Below, piece by piece: positions 28,357 to 38,337 of a stretch of DNA of 64,000 nt. The notes under the pieces are model-generated. The model did not search any database. It saw nothing but the letters and a program-made list of their open reading frames with translations, and was not told the origin of the DNA. Numbering within the stretch: position 1 is the first letter of the stretch; each line of letters begins with the position of its first letter. The stretch comes from Microbacterium sp. ET2 (GTDB lineage Bacteria; Actinomycetota; Actinomycetes; Actinomycetales; Microbacteriaceae), in assembly GCF_030347395.1 (NCBI RefSeq), contig NZ_CP128170.1, forward strand, positions 558,001 to 622,000, given 5' to 3'. Both the position numbers and the translations under genes were made by a program.

Positions 28357-29304
28357 CTAACGTCGCAGCATCCGCCGCCACGGCACGCTCACGACGATCA
28401 CCGACATCAGGGCGAGCGTGATCATGGCGATCGCCTGGAGGGCGTCGGGACTGCCGATCGCCGGCCAGAACGCGTCGATGAGGACGGATGTCGCGAGCTG
28501 TCCGACCACGACGCCGAGTCCGAGCAGCAGCACGCCGGTCGAGCCCACGATGGCCGCGGACAGGATGATGTAGACCACCCCGATCGCACCGCCGAGGTAG
28601 AGCAGCGGGTCGGTCGGGACGTGCGCGGGCAGACCGGAGAGAACGACGCTGATCGCCGCTCCCACCACAAGGATCGCGGTGCCGCCGATGAAGTTGACGA
28701 GGGTCGCCGTCAGGGGCGAGCCGACCCGCGCCCGGAGGCGACCGTTGGTCGCCTGCTGCCAGGCGATGCCGGCCCCGGTGAGGAGCGGAAGCACGAGCAT
28801 CCACAGCGGCACGTCGGCGAGCGTGTCACCGCCGAGCGCGAACGCGACAGCGGCGATGGCGAGGGCGGCCCCCAGGAGCCGCGGAACGGTGACCGCAACC
28901 GCTCCAGCGGGTCCGTAGCCGGTGCGATCGAGGATGAGGCCCGACACCGCTTGACCGGCGACGACGCCCACGGTGAACAGAGAGACCCCGATGACGCCGA
29001 CGGCGAGTCCCTGCGTCGCAACGGTGAGGGCGCCCGCAGCCCCGCCGAGGAGCATCCACCAGGGGATCGAGCGCTCCCTGATGCCCTGTCGAAGCGCGGT
29101 GAAGCCTCGGCGGCCGCCGGGGGTGACCGCCGTGAGGGCGGCCACGAGGAGAAGGCCCGATGCGAACGATATGACCGCGGCGACCACCCCGTCGCCGAGG
29201 CTCACCCCCAGTTGACCGTTCACGCGCGCCTGCAGCGCGGTCAGCACGCCGACGAGGACGGCGCCCGCGACGGCGAGGCTCAGCGGAAGGCGCGGGGCGG
29301 GCAT
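28357..29304 (-). CDS. DMT-superfamily transporter, tandem YdcZ type
   Basis: A 315-residue integral membrane protein with about ten transmembrane segments in two homologous halves. Each half carries an NGxLG/NGRL-type signature (ALQARVNGQLG near residue 30, AWQQATNGRLRARVGSPLTATLVNFIGG near 185). That is the DMT_YdcZ (DUF606) fold in duplicated form. The substrate and direction of transport are unknown. It is divergent from the hypothetical gene at 29378. Confidence 0.85.
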   Translation of the reverse strand: MPAPRLPLSLAVAGAVLVGVLTALQARVNGQLGVSLGDGVVAAVISFASGLLLVAALTAVTPGGRRGFTALRQGIRERSIPWWMLLGGAAGALTVATQGLAVGVIGVSLFTVGVVAGQAVSGLILDRTGYGPAGAVAVTVPRLLGAALAIAAVAFALGGDTLADVPLWMLVLPLLTGAGIAWQQATNGRLRARVGSPLTATLVNFIGGTAILVVGAAISVVLSGLPAHVPTDPLLYLGGAIGVVYIILSAAIVGSTGVLLLGLGVVVGQLATSVLIDAFWPAIGSPDALQAIAMITLALMSVIVVSVPWRRMLRR

Positions 29305-29366
29305 CCCTCCATCATGCAGTCAGAGCCGGGGCTGTTCGGTGCAGGACGGGGCGGGGCCCACCGACG

Positions 29367-29372
29367 TACCCT
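29367..29372 (+). promoter_or_regulatory. -10-like element for the 29378 gene
   Basis: TACCCT ends 5 bases before the GTG at 29378. With no ribosome binding site present, leaderless initiation is likely. Confidence 0.45.
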
Positions 29373-29377
29373 GGAGT

Positions 29378-30040
29378 GTGCCCGTCACCCGTCGAACCCG
29401 AAGGCTGATCAGCTGGCTGCCCGCGACGCTTCTGGTGCTGATCATCGGCGCCGTCGTCGTCGGAACGTTCACGGTGCAGGCGTCGTGGTGGGCCGAGGAC
29501 GACCCTGCGGCCTCGGCCGACCAGAAGGCGTCCGACGGCGGAAGCATGCTGACCGACGCCGGGTTCGACTACGTCAACGTCGAGGGTGTGCTGCGCGTCC
29601 GCGTCGGCGACGGGGCCCTGGCGGCATCCGATCTCGGGCTGCGCGCTAACGAGACCAAGGTCGCTGAGTTCCGCCGGCCGGTCCGTGCGCTCATCGCCGC
29701 CGGGGACGAGGTGCACGTCGTGGAGGACGTCATCACCGCCACCGCGAGAGCGGCGGATGACCGGCTGTCGTCGATCACCGTCGGAATCGACGGCGCGGGC
29801 TCGTGGCGCGGCGCTATCGACGGGCTGCAGGCGCGGGCGGCGGAGTTCGGCTGGGACGCCTCGCAGTTCGAGGGGCTGGACGAACGCCTGCTGGAGTTCA
29901 ACTCGACGGGGTCGGGCGACGTGTTCGAGGTCGAGATCGGGCCGGGGTCGGATGGCGACACCGCCGTGACGGCGGAGGTCGCGTTCTTCCGCGAGGGAGG
30001 CGCGACGACGGTGTCGCTGCGCTTCGCGCCGCCGGAGTAG
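29378..30040 (+). CDS. Membrane-anchored protein of unknown function
   Basis: Not assigned to a family. The 220-residue product has a basic N-terminus, one transmembrane helix (about 10-35, LISWLPATLLVLIIGAVVVG) and an acidic extracytoplasmic domain with alternating beta and alpha pattern. There are no cysteines or obvious catalytic motifs. GTG at 29378 was chosen over the upstream ATG because the transmembrane anchor then sits at the N-terminus and a -10-like element lies 5 bases upstream. The 200 bases after it hold only repeats. Confidence 0.7.
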   Translation: MPVTRRTRRLISWLPATLLVLIIGAVVVGTFTVQASWWAEDDPAASADQKASDGGSMLTDAGFDYVNVEGVLRVRVGDGALAASDLGLRANETKVAEFRRPVRALIAAGDEVHVVEDVITATARAADDRLSSITVGIDGAGSWRGAIDGLQARAAEFGWDASQFEGLDERLLEFNSTGSGDVFEVEIGPGSDGDTAVTAEVAFFREGGATTVSLRFAPPE

Positions 30041-30051
30041 CGATCCGCGCC

Positions 30052-30134
30052 CGTCCTGCGCCCGCGCCCGCCCGTCCTACGCCCGCGCCTGTCCGCGGCG
30101 TCCTGCGCCCGCGCCTGTCCGCGGCGTCCCGCCG
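30052..30134. repeat. Short GC-rich tandem repeats
   Basis: CGTCCT/C starts at 30052, 30073, 30099 and 30125. The last full units, of 26 bases, differ by one base (A or G after CGTCCT) and include GCCCGCGCCTGTCCGCGG; the first spacing is 21 bases. No gene is present. Confidence 0.6.
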
Positions 30135-30145
30135 CGTCTGCGGCA

Positions 30146-30206
30146 CGCGAGCCGTCAGAAAACGCGGCCCGCATCAGCCTGAGGCCGCGTTTTCTGACGG
30201 CTCGCG
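30146..30206. repeat. Perfect 24-bp inverted repeat, possible terminator or mobile repeat
   Basis: The arms at 30146-30169 and 30183-30206 are exact complements (left arm starts CGCGAGCCGTCAGAAAACG) around a 13-base loop. It lies between the 29378 gene and the 3' end of tRNA-Thr, so it may terminate both. The length and perfection also fit a dispersed intergenic palindrome. Confidence 0.75.
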
Positions 30207-30244
30207 CCGCGTATCCGGCAACGTGCGCGCGAAGGGGGATCTGG

Positions 30245-30317
30245 AGCCGGCTGCGGGACTCGAACCCGCAACCCCCTAATTACAAGTTAGGTGCGCTACC
30301 AATTGCGCCAAGCCGGC
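30245..30317 (-). tRNA. tRNA-Thr (UGU anticodon)
   Basis: A 73-nt cloverleaf. Acceptor arms GCCGGCT and AGCCGGC pair fully; D-stem GCGC/GCGC; anticodon stem CCTAA/TTAGG with loop CTTGTAA, giving anticodon TGT, which reads ACA threonine codons; T-arm GCGGG-TTCGAGT-CCCGC. CCA is not encoded. A TAGGAT -10 element lies about 10 bases upstream of the 5' end on the minus strand. Confidence 0.96.
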
Positions 30318-30375
30318 AAGGCATCCCATCCTATCGATGGATGCGAGCCGGCGAGCGGCGGCGCCGGGAAGGCCG

Positions 30376-31338
30376 TCAGGGAGTCGGCGTCGGGGACGGC
30401 GTCTCGGTCGGGCTCGGCGAGGCCGTCTTGTAGTACGCGTCGCTGCCGATGGTCAGCACGAACTGGGAGAACTCCTGCGGGTCGTCGAGAGCGCCGACGT
30501 ACGGCACACCGTTCACGAGCACCATCGGCGTACCGGTCAGGGTGACCCCGTCGGCCTCGGGGATTGCGTTGAGCGCCCGCTCGGTCGCATCCCGAGCCCA
30601 GCTCAGGAACGACTCCTCCTCGATGCACGAGCGCACGAGCCTCGGCGACTCGGCACCGGCAGCCTGGGCCAGGTCGGCGAGCTGGCTGTCGGTGAAGCCG
30701 TCGGTGTCGACCTCGGGCTGCTCACGCAGCAGCGCGTCGTTGAAGGCGAAGAACTCCTCGGGCGAGTGGGTCGCCACGCAGGCGGCCGCCGCGGCCGCGC
30801 GAAGGGAATACTTCGTGCCGTTGGACTTGGCCGTGAGCATCGCCACGGGGTGGTAGGTCAGATCCGCCGCGCCCTGCGAGACCCAGGTCTTCAGCTGCTG
30901 GACGTTGGCGAGCTGGAACTCCCGCGACCCGGTCGACAGGTAGTCGACGTACACCCGGATGTCGACGACCGCCGCCTCGGTGGGCGTCGGCGTGGGAGTG
31001 GGGGTGGCCTCGGGCGTCGCCTCGACCGTCGCGCTCGCGGCAGCGTCACCCGGAGCCGCCGCTACCTCGGGGGCCGCCACACCCGCGACGGAGGTCACAG
31101 CGAACCCGTCGTCGGTGACGTTCTGCGGGCGCAGCTCTGGGCGCGACATCGACGAGCCGACAGCCCACGTCACCATCACCGCTGCGACGGTCACGACGCC
31201 CACGGCCAGCAGCGTCAGGCCGCCACGACGCAGCCAGCGCAGACGCGACTGACGCGCCTGCACCTGCTGTGCCTTCTCGCGCACCGCATTCCGGCGTTCA
31301 CGAGGGGCCGGAACGTTCGGTGACTGGTCGTGGGACAT
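30376..31338 (-). CDS. Membrane-anchored DsbA/thioredoxin-fold protein lacking the CXXC motif
   Basis: A 320-residue protein with a cytoplasmic N-terminus, one transmembrane segment (41-60, LTLLAVGVVTVAAVMVTWAV), an Ala/Thr/Pro linker (about 80-122) and a DsbA-like thioredoxin fold (125-300). In active relatives the first helix starts YVDYLCPYC; here it reads YVDYLSTGS, with Ser135-Thr-Gly-Ser138 in place of CXXC. The cis-Pro loop region GTPMVLVNGVPYVGA is retained. Two other cysteines (AACVATH, RSCIEEE) could form a structural disulfide. It probably binds substrates without redox catalysis. The ATG at 31338 has AGAGG upstream; the C-terminus is a Ser/Pro/Thr-rich tail. Confidence 0.85.
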   Translation of the reverse strand: MSHDQSPNVPAPRERRNAVREKAQQVQARQSRLRWLRRGGLTLLAVGVVTVAAVMVTWAVGSSMSRPELRPQNVTDDGFAVTSVAGVAAPEVAAAPGDAAASATVEATPEATPTPTPTPTEAAVVDIRVYVDYLSTGSREFQLANVQQLKTWVSQGAADLTYHPVAMLTAKSNGTKYSLRAAAAAACVATHSPEEFFAFNDALLREQPEVDTDGFTDSQLADLAQAAGAESPRLVRSCIEEESFLSWARDATERALNAIPEADGVTLTGTPMVLVNGVPYVGALDDPQEFSQFVLTIGSDAYYKTASPSPTETPSPTPTP

Positions 31339-31598
31339 GAAACCTCTCGGACGAGTGGGGCTGCCGATGGGCAACGGGGGCGGGGCGCGGGCGAGGCGGG
31401 CCGGAGACGATGCTAATCAGGCAGGCTGGGAAAAGCCCAGACGGACACCCCTTCCCGCCCCCGCATCGCCGTCGTTCCCGCGCACGCGCACGCGTGACAT
31501 ACTGAGGGAGGGTGCCCGATGGTGGGCGTCTGCGGTCATACCGCTCCATTCACAACGGATCGTCCGGCACGTACCTGCCGGTGAAGGAGAAGAAAACA

Positions 31599-32705
<1,107 letters not shown>

Positions 32706-32772
32706 CACACCACGACGCGGCGCGGGCGGGTTCACTGAGCCCCCCGCGCCGCGGCATGTCCCCGGAGGAAAG

Positions 32773-34080
32773 ATGGTCGATTCCCTGAGCATCACCGCCA
32801 GCGCGGTCGACCCGGAACTGCTGACTCTCCCCTGGTCGACACCGCTGGCCGACTGGCCGTCGCAGCACATCGTCTTCCTCCCGAAGGGCATCTCCCGCCA
32901 CCTGGTGCGCTTCGCCACCCTCTCCGGCAGGGTGGTGGCGATCAAGGAGACCACGCAGGAGATGGCGCGCCGCGAATACGACATGCTGGGCAACCTGCAC
33001 CGGCTCGACGCCCCCTGCGTGGAGCGCGTCGCAGTGATCGCCGGCAGGACGGATGCCGCGGGCGAGCCGCTCCCCGCCGCACTCGTCACCTCGCATCTGC
33101 GCTTCTCGCTCCCCTACCGCGCCCTATTCACGCAGGTCCTGCGTCCCGACACCGCCACCCGCCTCGTCGACGCCCTCGCGCTCCTGCTCGTGCGCCTCCA
33201 CAACGTCGGCTTCTTCTGGGGCGACGTCTCGCTTTCCAACACCCTCTTCCGGCGCGACGCCGGCGCCTTCGCCGCCTACCTCGTCGACGCCGAGACCGGC
33301 GAGCTGCACGAGAGCGGTCTGACAGCGGGTCAGCGGGCTCACGACCTCGACGTCGCCCGCACGAACATCGCCGGCGAGATCATGGACCTCGAGGCGGGCG
33401 GACGTCTCGAGGGCGGTGTCGACGCGATCGCCATCGCCGACGGCATCATGGAGTCCTACCACTCCCTGTGGGGCGCTCTGACCGACACCGAGACGTTCCG
33501 CTCGGACGAGATCTGGCACATCACCGAACGCGTGCATCGCCTGAACGACCTCGGCTTCGACATCGGCGAGATGTCGATCGACACCACGCGCGACGGCACA
33601 CGCGTATCGATCCAGCCCAAGGTCGTCGACGCCGGGCACCACCAGCGTCGGCTGCTGCGCCTCACGGGCCTGGACGTCGAGGAGAATCAGGCGCGCCGAC
33701 TCCTCAACGACCTCGACGAGTACCGCGCCCGGGTCTCTCGGCTGGGAGCCGATGAGGAGATGGTCGCCCACGAGTGGCTCACGCGGGTGTTCGAACCCGT
33801 CGTGAAGGCCATCCCGTTCGAGTACCGGGCCAAGCTCGAGCCGGCCGAGGTCTTCCATCAGGTGCTCGAGCACCGCTGGTACATGTCACAGGCGCGTGGT
33901 CGCTCCGTGCCCCTGGCCGAGGTGCTGACGAGCTACATCGACGACGTGCTGCGCCATCGCCGAGACGAGGCGACGGTGATGGGCCCTCCCACCGAGACGA
34001 CGGGGATCCCCGTCATCACCGGCGAGCTGGCCCTGGCTGAGAGCGATGAGGACGAGGTCGACTGGCGGGACCTCGTCTGA
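32773..34080 (+). CDS. DUF4032 protein with a kinase-like N-terminal domain
   Basis: A 435-residue actinobacterial protein of unknown function. The N-terminal half resembles a protein-kinase or lipopolysaccharide-kinase fold: VAIKETTQEMARREYDML has a Lys and Glu in kinase-like positions, and HNVGFFWGDVSLSNTLF is catalytic-loop-like, with an Asp and an Asn. AAYLVDAETGEL could be the metal-binding Asp. The C-terminal half is the DUF4032 region. GGAGGAAAG directly precedes the ATG. It lies 67 bases after the ABC ATPase gene and may be co-transcribed. Kinase activity is inference from motifs only. Confidence 0.85.
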   Translation: MVDSLSITASAVDPELLTLPWSTPLADWPSQHIVFLPKGISRHLVRFATLSGRVVAIKETTQEMARREYDMLGNLHRLDAPCVERVAVIAGRTDAAGEPLPAALVTSHLRFSLPYRALFTQVLRPDTATRLVDALALLLVRLHNVGFFWGDVSLSNTLFRRDAGAFAAYLVDAETGELHESGLTAGQRAHDLDVARTNIAGEIMDLEAGGRLEGGVDAIAIADGIMESYHSLWGALTDTETFRSDEIWHITERVHRLNDLGFDIGEMSIDTTRDGTRVSIQPKVVDAGHHQRRLLRLTGLDVEENQARRLLNDLDEYRARVSRLGADEEMVAHEWLTRVFEPVVKAIPFEYRAKLEPAEVFHQVLEHRWYMSQARGRSVPLAEVLTSYIDDVLRHRRDEATVMGPPTETTGIPVITGELALAESDEDEVDWRDLV

Positions 34081-34088
34081 ACCCCGCC

Positions 34089-34729
34089 TCAGTACCCGAC
34101 GGTGAACCGCTCGCGGTGGTGCTTCGGCTGCTCGATCTCGTCGACCACGGCCACACCGAGGTCGGGACCGGAGATGAAGGACTCCCCGTCCGCGTCCGTC
34201 ACGAGCACATCGCCGCCGTCGCGATAGGTCCCCGTCCGCTCGCCCGGGTTCCATGCCCCGAAGCCGCCCGCGGGATGCACGTAGAACCAGTCGCGATCCC
34301 CCGAGGCGGCCTGCAGGTCCTCGAGCACGCCGATCGCCTCGAGCGCCTCGGGCTTGTACTCCTCGGTGAACCCCGGCGTGTCGACGACGCGGGGCCCACC
34401 CGGCGACACCAGGCTCCCCCGGCTCCGCCGATCACACCGACGCGCACCGACGAAGGCAGCTCGCGCACGAGCTCGGCGACGGCGGGGCGCACCTGGCCCG
34501 CCATCTCGCCGCGGGCAGGAACACTGATGACGACGACGTCCACGCCCTCCAATTCGCCGACGAGACCCGGCACATCCAGGATCGTCCCCTCGATGTAGGT
34601 GACGTGGTCCATCCGTTCGCTCGGTACCGAGCGGGCGACCGAGACCACGGTGTGGCCCCGTGACGCGGCCTCCGCGGCGATGTGACCTCCGGCGTAGCCG
34701 GTTCCTCCGATGACGGCGATGCGAGCCAT
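34089..34729 (-). pseudogene. NAD(P)-binding oxidoreductase (YwnB/SDR-like), frameshifted
   Basis: Two frames together encode one protein of about 213 residues. Frame 1 starts at ATG 34729 with MARIAVIGGTGYAGGHIAAE, a Rossmann start, and runs to VRVGVIGGAGG. The next frame continues SLVSPGGPRVVDTPGFTEEY to the stop at 34089. The break lies at a C5 run (34416-34420 on the plus strand); one added base restores the frame (641 bases becomes 642). The family is atypical SDRs that reduce or regulate unknown substrates. Whether this is a true mutation or a base-calling error cannot be settled here. Confidence 0.85.
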
Positions 34730-34789
34730 GGTGTGATCCTCTCCTGGTCCTGGATTCATTCAAGCCGACGATCGCTCCGGCGCCCGTCG

Positions 34790-36091
34790 TCACACGAGGA
34801 TGCTGAGCGGATTCTCCATCTTCGCCACGAAAGCTGCCAGCCACTGGGCCGCCAGCGCGCCGTCGAGCACTCGGTGATCGGCCGAGAGCGTCACCGTCAT
34901 GACCGTTCCGACGACGAGCTCGTCGTCGACCACGACCGGGGACGGGCGCGCCGCCCCGACCGCGAGGATGCCGGCATGCGGCGGGTTGATGATCGCGGCG
35001 AACTCCTCAGTGCCGTACATACCGAGGTTCGACACCGAGAAGCTGCCGCCCTCGAGCTCCTCCTGCTTCAGCCGCCCCGTTCGCGCGCGCTCGACGTGAT
35101 CCGCGATCGCGGCGCTCACCTCTCCCAGCGACATCCGATCGACCCCCCGGATGACGGGGGTGACAAGACCTCCGGGAACGGAGACCGCCACGGCGATGTC
35201 GGCGTGCGAGAAGCGGTGCGTCGCCTGCTCGGTCCAGATCGCGTTCGCCTCCGGCACGTCGAGGAGGGCCGCCGCGACGGCCTTGATCACGAAGTCGTTC
35301 ACCGAGATGCGCGTCGTCCTCCCCTCGTTGATCCGGGCGCGGAGCGCGAGGAGCTCGTCGACCCGGATGCGGGCGCGCAGGAAGAAGTGCGGCACGGTCG
35401 ACGTGCTCTCCGTCAGCCGGCGGGCGATCGCGCGTCGCATCCCGGAGTGCGGGATCACCTCGACGTCGGCCGCGGGGGATTCCCCGGCGCGGGCCGCGGT
35501 GGGGTCAGCCGCGGGTGCACGCACCTCGGGAGCAGCCGGCGTCGAGGGAGACGGTGACGCGGGAGGGGTTCGCCCGTCCAGGTCGCGACGGACGATCCGG
35601 CCGTTCGGGCCGGTGCCGACGAGGGACGACAGGTCGAGGCCCCGCTCGGCAGCCAGGCGCCGCACGAGCGGCGAGGCGAAGAGACGGCGCGGGGGCTCGG
35701 GCGACGACGAGGGCGCGAGCTCCGCGACAGCAGGCGGCGGGAGGAAGGTGCCGTCCTCGGACGACTCCGTCCCCCCGGTCGCACCCGTCGTGACGGGTGT
35801 CTCCTCAGGCTCGTCGACGGACACGCTCTCCCCGGCGACGGCGACGTCCTCTCCCCTCGCGGCGAGCACCGCGATGGGAGAGCCGACATCGGCGGAGGCG
35901 CCTTCATCGACGAGGATCCGGGCGAGGACACCCGATTCCTCGGCCTCGTATTCGACGACGGCCTTCTCGGTCTCGATCTCGACGATCGGCTGTCCCGCCG
36001 CCACCTCGTCGCCCACGGCGACGAGCCAGCTCTGGACCGCGGCCTCGGTCGCCCCGGCGGCGAGCGCCGGCATCCGCACGACCGCGGCCAT
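34790..36091 (-). CDS. Dihydrolipoamide acyltransferase (E2) of a 2-oxoacid dehydrogenase complex
   Basis: A 433-residue E2. It has one lipoyl domain (1-75, lipoyl Lys43 in EIETEKAVVEYE), a Pro/Ser linker, a peripheral-subunit-binding domain (about 138-172, ASPLVRRLAAERGLDLSSL) and the catalytic acyltransferase domain (from about 220) ending in the active-site DHRVLDGA. It transfers an acyl group from E1 to CoA. The ATG overlaps the E1 stop (TGATG), so E1 and E2 are coupled. No E3 gene is nearby; a shared lipoamide dehydrogenase is assumed. The substrate could be acetoin, a branched-chain 2-oxoacid or another 2-oxoacid. Confidence 0.92.
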   Translation of the reverse strand: MAAVVRMPALAAGATEAAVQSWLVAVGDEVAAGQPIVEIETEKAVVEYEAEESGVLARILVDEGASADVGSPIAVLAARGEDVAVAGESVSVDEPEETPVTTGATGGTESSEDGTFLPPPAVAELAPSSSPEPPRRLFASPLVRRLAAERGLDLSSLVGTGPNGRIVRRDLDGRTPPASPSPSTPAAPEVRAPAADPTAARAGESPAADVEVIPHSGMRRAIARRLTESTSTVPHFFLRARIRVDELLALRARINEGRTTRISVNDFVIKAVAAALLDVPEANAIWTEQATHRFSHADIAVAVSVPGGLVTPVIRGVDRMSLGEVSAAIADHVERARTGRLKQEELEGGSFSVSNLGMYGTEEFAAIINPPHAGILAVGAARPSPVVVDDELVVGTVMTVTLSADHRVLDGALAAQWLAAFVAKMENPLSILV

Positions 36092-38280
36092 CAGCGGCCT
36101 CCCCACTCGGTCCGTACGCGTTCCAACCCGCGCACCACCTCCTCGGTGCGCGCGATGGCGGCACGCTCGAGCACTTTCGAGATACTGGGGCTCGCCTCTC
36201 CCCCGGTCACCCGCTGCACGGGCTGATCGAGCCAGTCGAAGAAGCGACGCTGGATCTCGTCCGACAGCCACGCACCGTACGACGGCCCCTGGGACCCCTG
36301 CTCGACGATGAGGACGTTGTTGGTCTTGCGGATGCTCTCACCGACGGTGTCCCAGTCCAGCGAAGCCCGGTCGAGCCAGCGCAGGTCGATCACCTCCGCG
36401 TCGATTCCCGTCTGGTTCACCGCCTCGAGACTGTGGCCGACCATCGAGAGGTAGGTGAGCACCGTCACCTCCTCCCCCGCGCGGCGGATCGCGGCGCTGC
36501 GCGGCGGGATCACGTAATCGAGGTCGCCCTCGGGAACGCGGTCTGCGGTGCCGTAGAGGTCGACGTGCTCGATGACGAGCACGGGATCGTCGAGGGCGAG
36601 CGCGGCGTTCATGAGCCCGACGTAGTCGGCGGCGCTGGAGGCCGCCACGATCCGCCAGCCGACGCTCGTGGCGAAGATCCCCGCAGGGTCCATGAGATGC
36701 TGCGAGCCGTACCCCGAGCCCATCGCGACCTTGGTGCGCAGCACAAGCGGGACGCGATTGTTGTCGCCGAACATGTGACGCGCCTTGCCGACCTGGTTGA
36801 ACACCTGGTCGGCGGCGACCCACATGAAGTCGGGGTACATGAACTCCACGACCGGGCGGAACCGGCCATCCAGCGCGATGCCGCCGGCCAGACCGAAGAA
36901 GCCGTTCTCGCTGATGGGGGTGCCGATGATCCGATCGGGACCGAATGCCTTCGCAAGACCCTTGGTCGCGCCATTCGTCCCGCCGTTCAGGCGATGGACG
37001 TCTTCGCCGAGCACGATGATGCGCGGGTCTTCCGACATCCGCCGATTCATCGTCTCGGCGACGGCATCGACGAACTTGACCTCCCGCCACTCCCCGGCGT
37101 GCACGGCGGGCTCGGCCGCGACGAGACGGGCGAGCTCGCTCTCGTCGCCACGGATACCGCGGTCGACGTGGGCCGGGTCGGGCCAGAGCGCGGGACGAAT
37201 GCGGGAGCGACCGGCGCTGTCGGGATCGTCCTCGATCAGCGCGGAGACCACGTCGGCCATCGCGCTGACGGCCTGCTCGCGCACCCCCTCGATCTCCGCC
37301 GGGGAGGCGACTCCCAGGGCGGTGAGCTCGCGAGCGGTCTTCTCCAGCGGGTCACGCGAGCGCCACTCGGTCTCCTCCTGCTTCGTGCGGTAGCCGAAGG
37401 CGCTGCCGGGATAGGGCCCGTTCTGGTGGAAGAACCGGTAGACCTCCGCCTCGATCACGGCGGGCCCCTCTCCCGCGCGCATGCGCGCGAGGGCTTCCTG
37501 GGTGGCGAGGTGGACGGCCAGGGGATCCATCCCGTCGACGCGCCAGGCAGGGATGCTGAACCCCTGAGCCCGGATCGAGAACCGCGGGTCCGCCGAGGCT
37601 TCGCTGGCATGGGTCGACACCGCGTAGAGGTTGTTCTCGATGAAGTACATCACCGGCAGCCGCCAGGTGGCGGCGAGGTTCATCGACTCCAGCACCGAAC
37701 CGATCTGACTCGCCCCGTCACCGAAGTAGTTGATGCTGACGTCGGTGGTGCCCGCGTGCTTCTGCGCCCAGGCGTTGCCGGTCGCCAGCGGCGCGCCGCC
37801 GCCGACGATCGCATTGGTGCCCAGTGCCCCGGCCTCCAGCCACTGCAGGTGCATGGATCCCCCGCGACCGCCGGAGAACCCCTCCGCGAGGCCGAGGATC
37901 TCCGCGAGGGTGCGCTGCAGGAGGGCCCGCAGGTCGGCCGTGACCAGCGCGTCCAGGGCTAAGCCGCCGTCGGACACATGCGCGATGGCCTTGGCCAAGA
38001 ACTGGTGGTGGCCCCGGTGCGACCCGTTGACCGCGTCGGATGACCGCAGCGTCACGATGGACCCGACCGCCCCGCCCTCCTGGCCGATGCTCGAGTGTGC
38101 CGGGCCGTGGACGAGGCCCTGCGCGGCGAGGTCGAGGACGGACTCCTCGAAGGCGCGGATCAGATGCAACTGACCGAGCATCGTCACCAGCAGCGCCGGG
38201 TCGGCTGCCCTCCAATCGGCGGCGGTGGTGCGCAGCTCAACCCACGGTGTTCCGGTGTCCAGCCGGCGACGTCGCGGCAT
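36091..38280 (-). CDS. Fused alpha-beta E1 component of a 2-oxoacid (or acetoin) dehydrogenase
   Basis: A 729-residue thiamine-diphosphate enzyme in which the usually separate E1 alpha (about 30-350) and beta (about 400-720) chains are one polypeptide. The alpha half contains the ThDP motif FGDGASQ at about 186-192 with the Asn pair in YFIENNLYAVST; the beta half starts VKFVDAVAETMNRRM and includes VLGEDVHRLNGGTNG. It catalyses oxidative decarboxylation, or acetoin cleavage, and acylation of E2. GAAGGAGATGCG precedes the ATG at 38280. It is divergent from a VOC gene, with a VanR-like operator between, so the GntR regulator probably controls it. Confidence 0.92.
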   Translation of the reverse strand: MPRRRRLDTGTPWVELRTTAADWRAADPALLVTMLGQLHLIRAFEESVLDLAAQGLVHGPAHSSIGQEGGAVGSIVTLRSSDAVNGSHRGHHQFLAKAIAHVSDGGLALDALVTADLRALLQRTLAEILGLAEGFSGGRGGSMHLQWLEAGALGTNAIVGGGAPLATGNAWAQKHAGTTDVSINYFGDGASQIGSVLESMNLAATWRLPVMYFIENNLYAVSTHASEASADPRFSIRAQGFSIPAWRVDGMDPLAVHLATQEALARMRAGEGPAVIEAEVYRFFHQNGPYPGSAFGYRTKQEETEWRSRDPLEKTARELTALGVASPAEIEGVREQAVSAMADVVSALIEDDPDSAGRSRIRPALWPDPAHVDRGIRGDESELARLVAAEPAVHAGEWREVKFVDAVAETMNRRMSEDPRIIVLGEDVHRLNGGTNGATKGLAKAFGPDRIIGTPISENGFFGLAGGIALDGRFRPVVEFMYPDFMWVAADQVFNQVGKARHMFGDNNRVPLVLRTKVAMGSGYGSQHLMDPAGIFATSVGWRIVAASSAADYVGLMNAALALDDPVLVIEHVDLYGTADRVPEGDLDYVIPPRSAAIRRAGEEVTVLTYLSMVGHSLEAVNQTGIDAEVIDLRWLDRASLDWDTVGESIRKTNNVLIVEQGSQGPSYGAWLSDEIQRRFFDWLDQPVQRVTGGEASPSISKVLERAAIARTEEVVRGLERVRTEWGGR

Positions 38281-38337
38281 CGCATCTCCTTCGATGGTCG
38301 GCGGCCGCGATCGGCGGCAATCGATACGGTACGACGG

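Noticed and set aside
30052..30134. GC-rich repeats considered as a CRISPR array
   Set aside because: Repeat spacing is irregular (21, 26, 26), there are no unique spacers of 25-40 bases and no cas genes. They are simple tandem repeats.
35797..37962. 721-codon plus-strand frame opposite the E1/E2 genes
   Set aside because: Antisense shadow of a clear 2-oxoacid dehydrogenase pair, with Arg/His/Gly-rich sequence and no recognisable domain.
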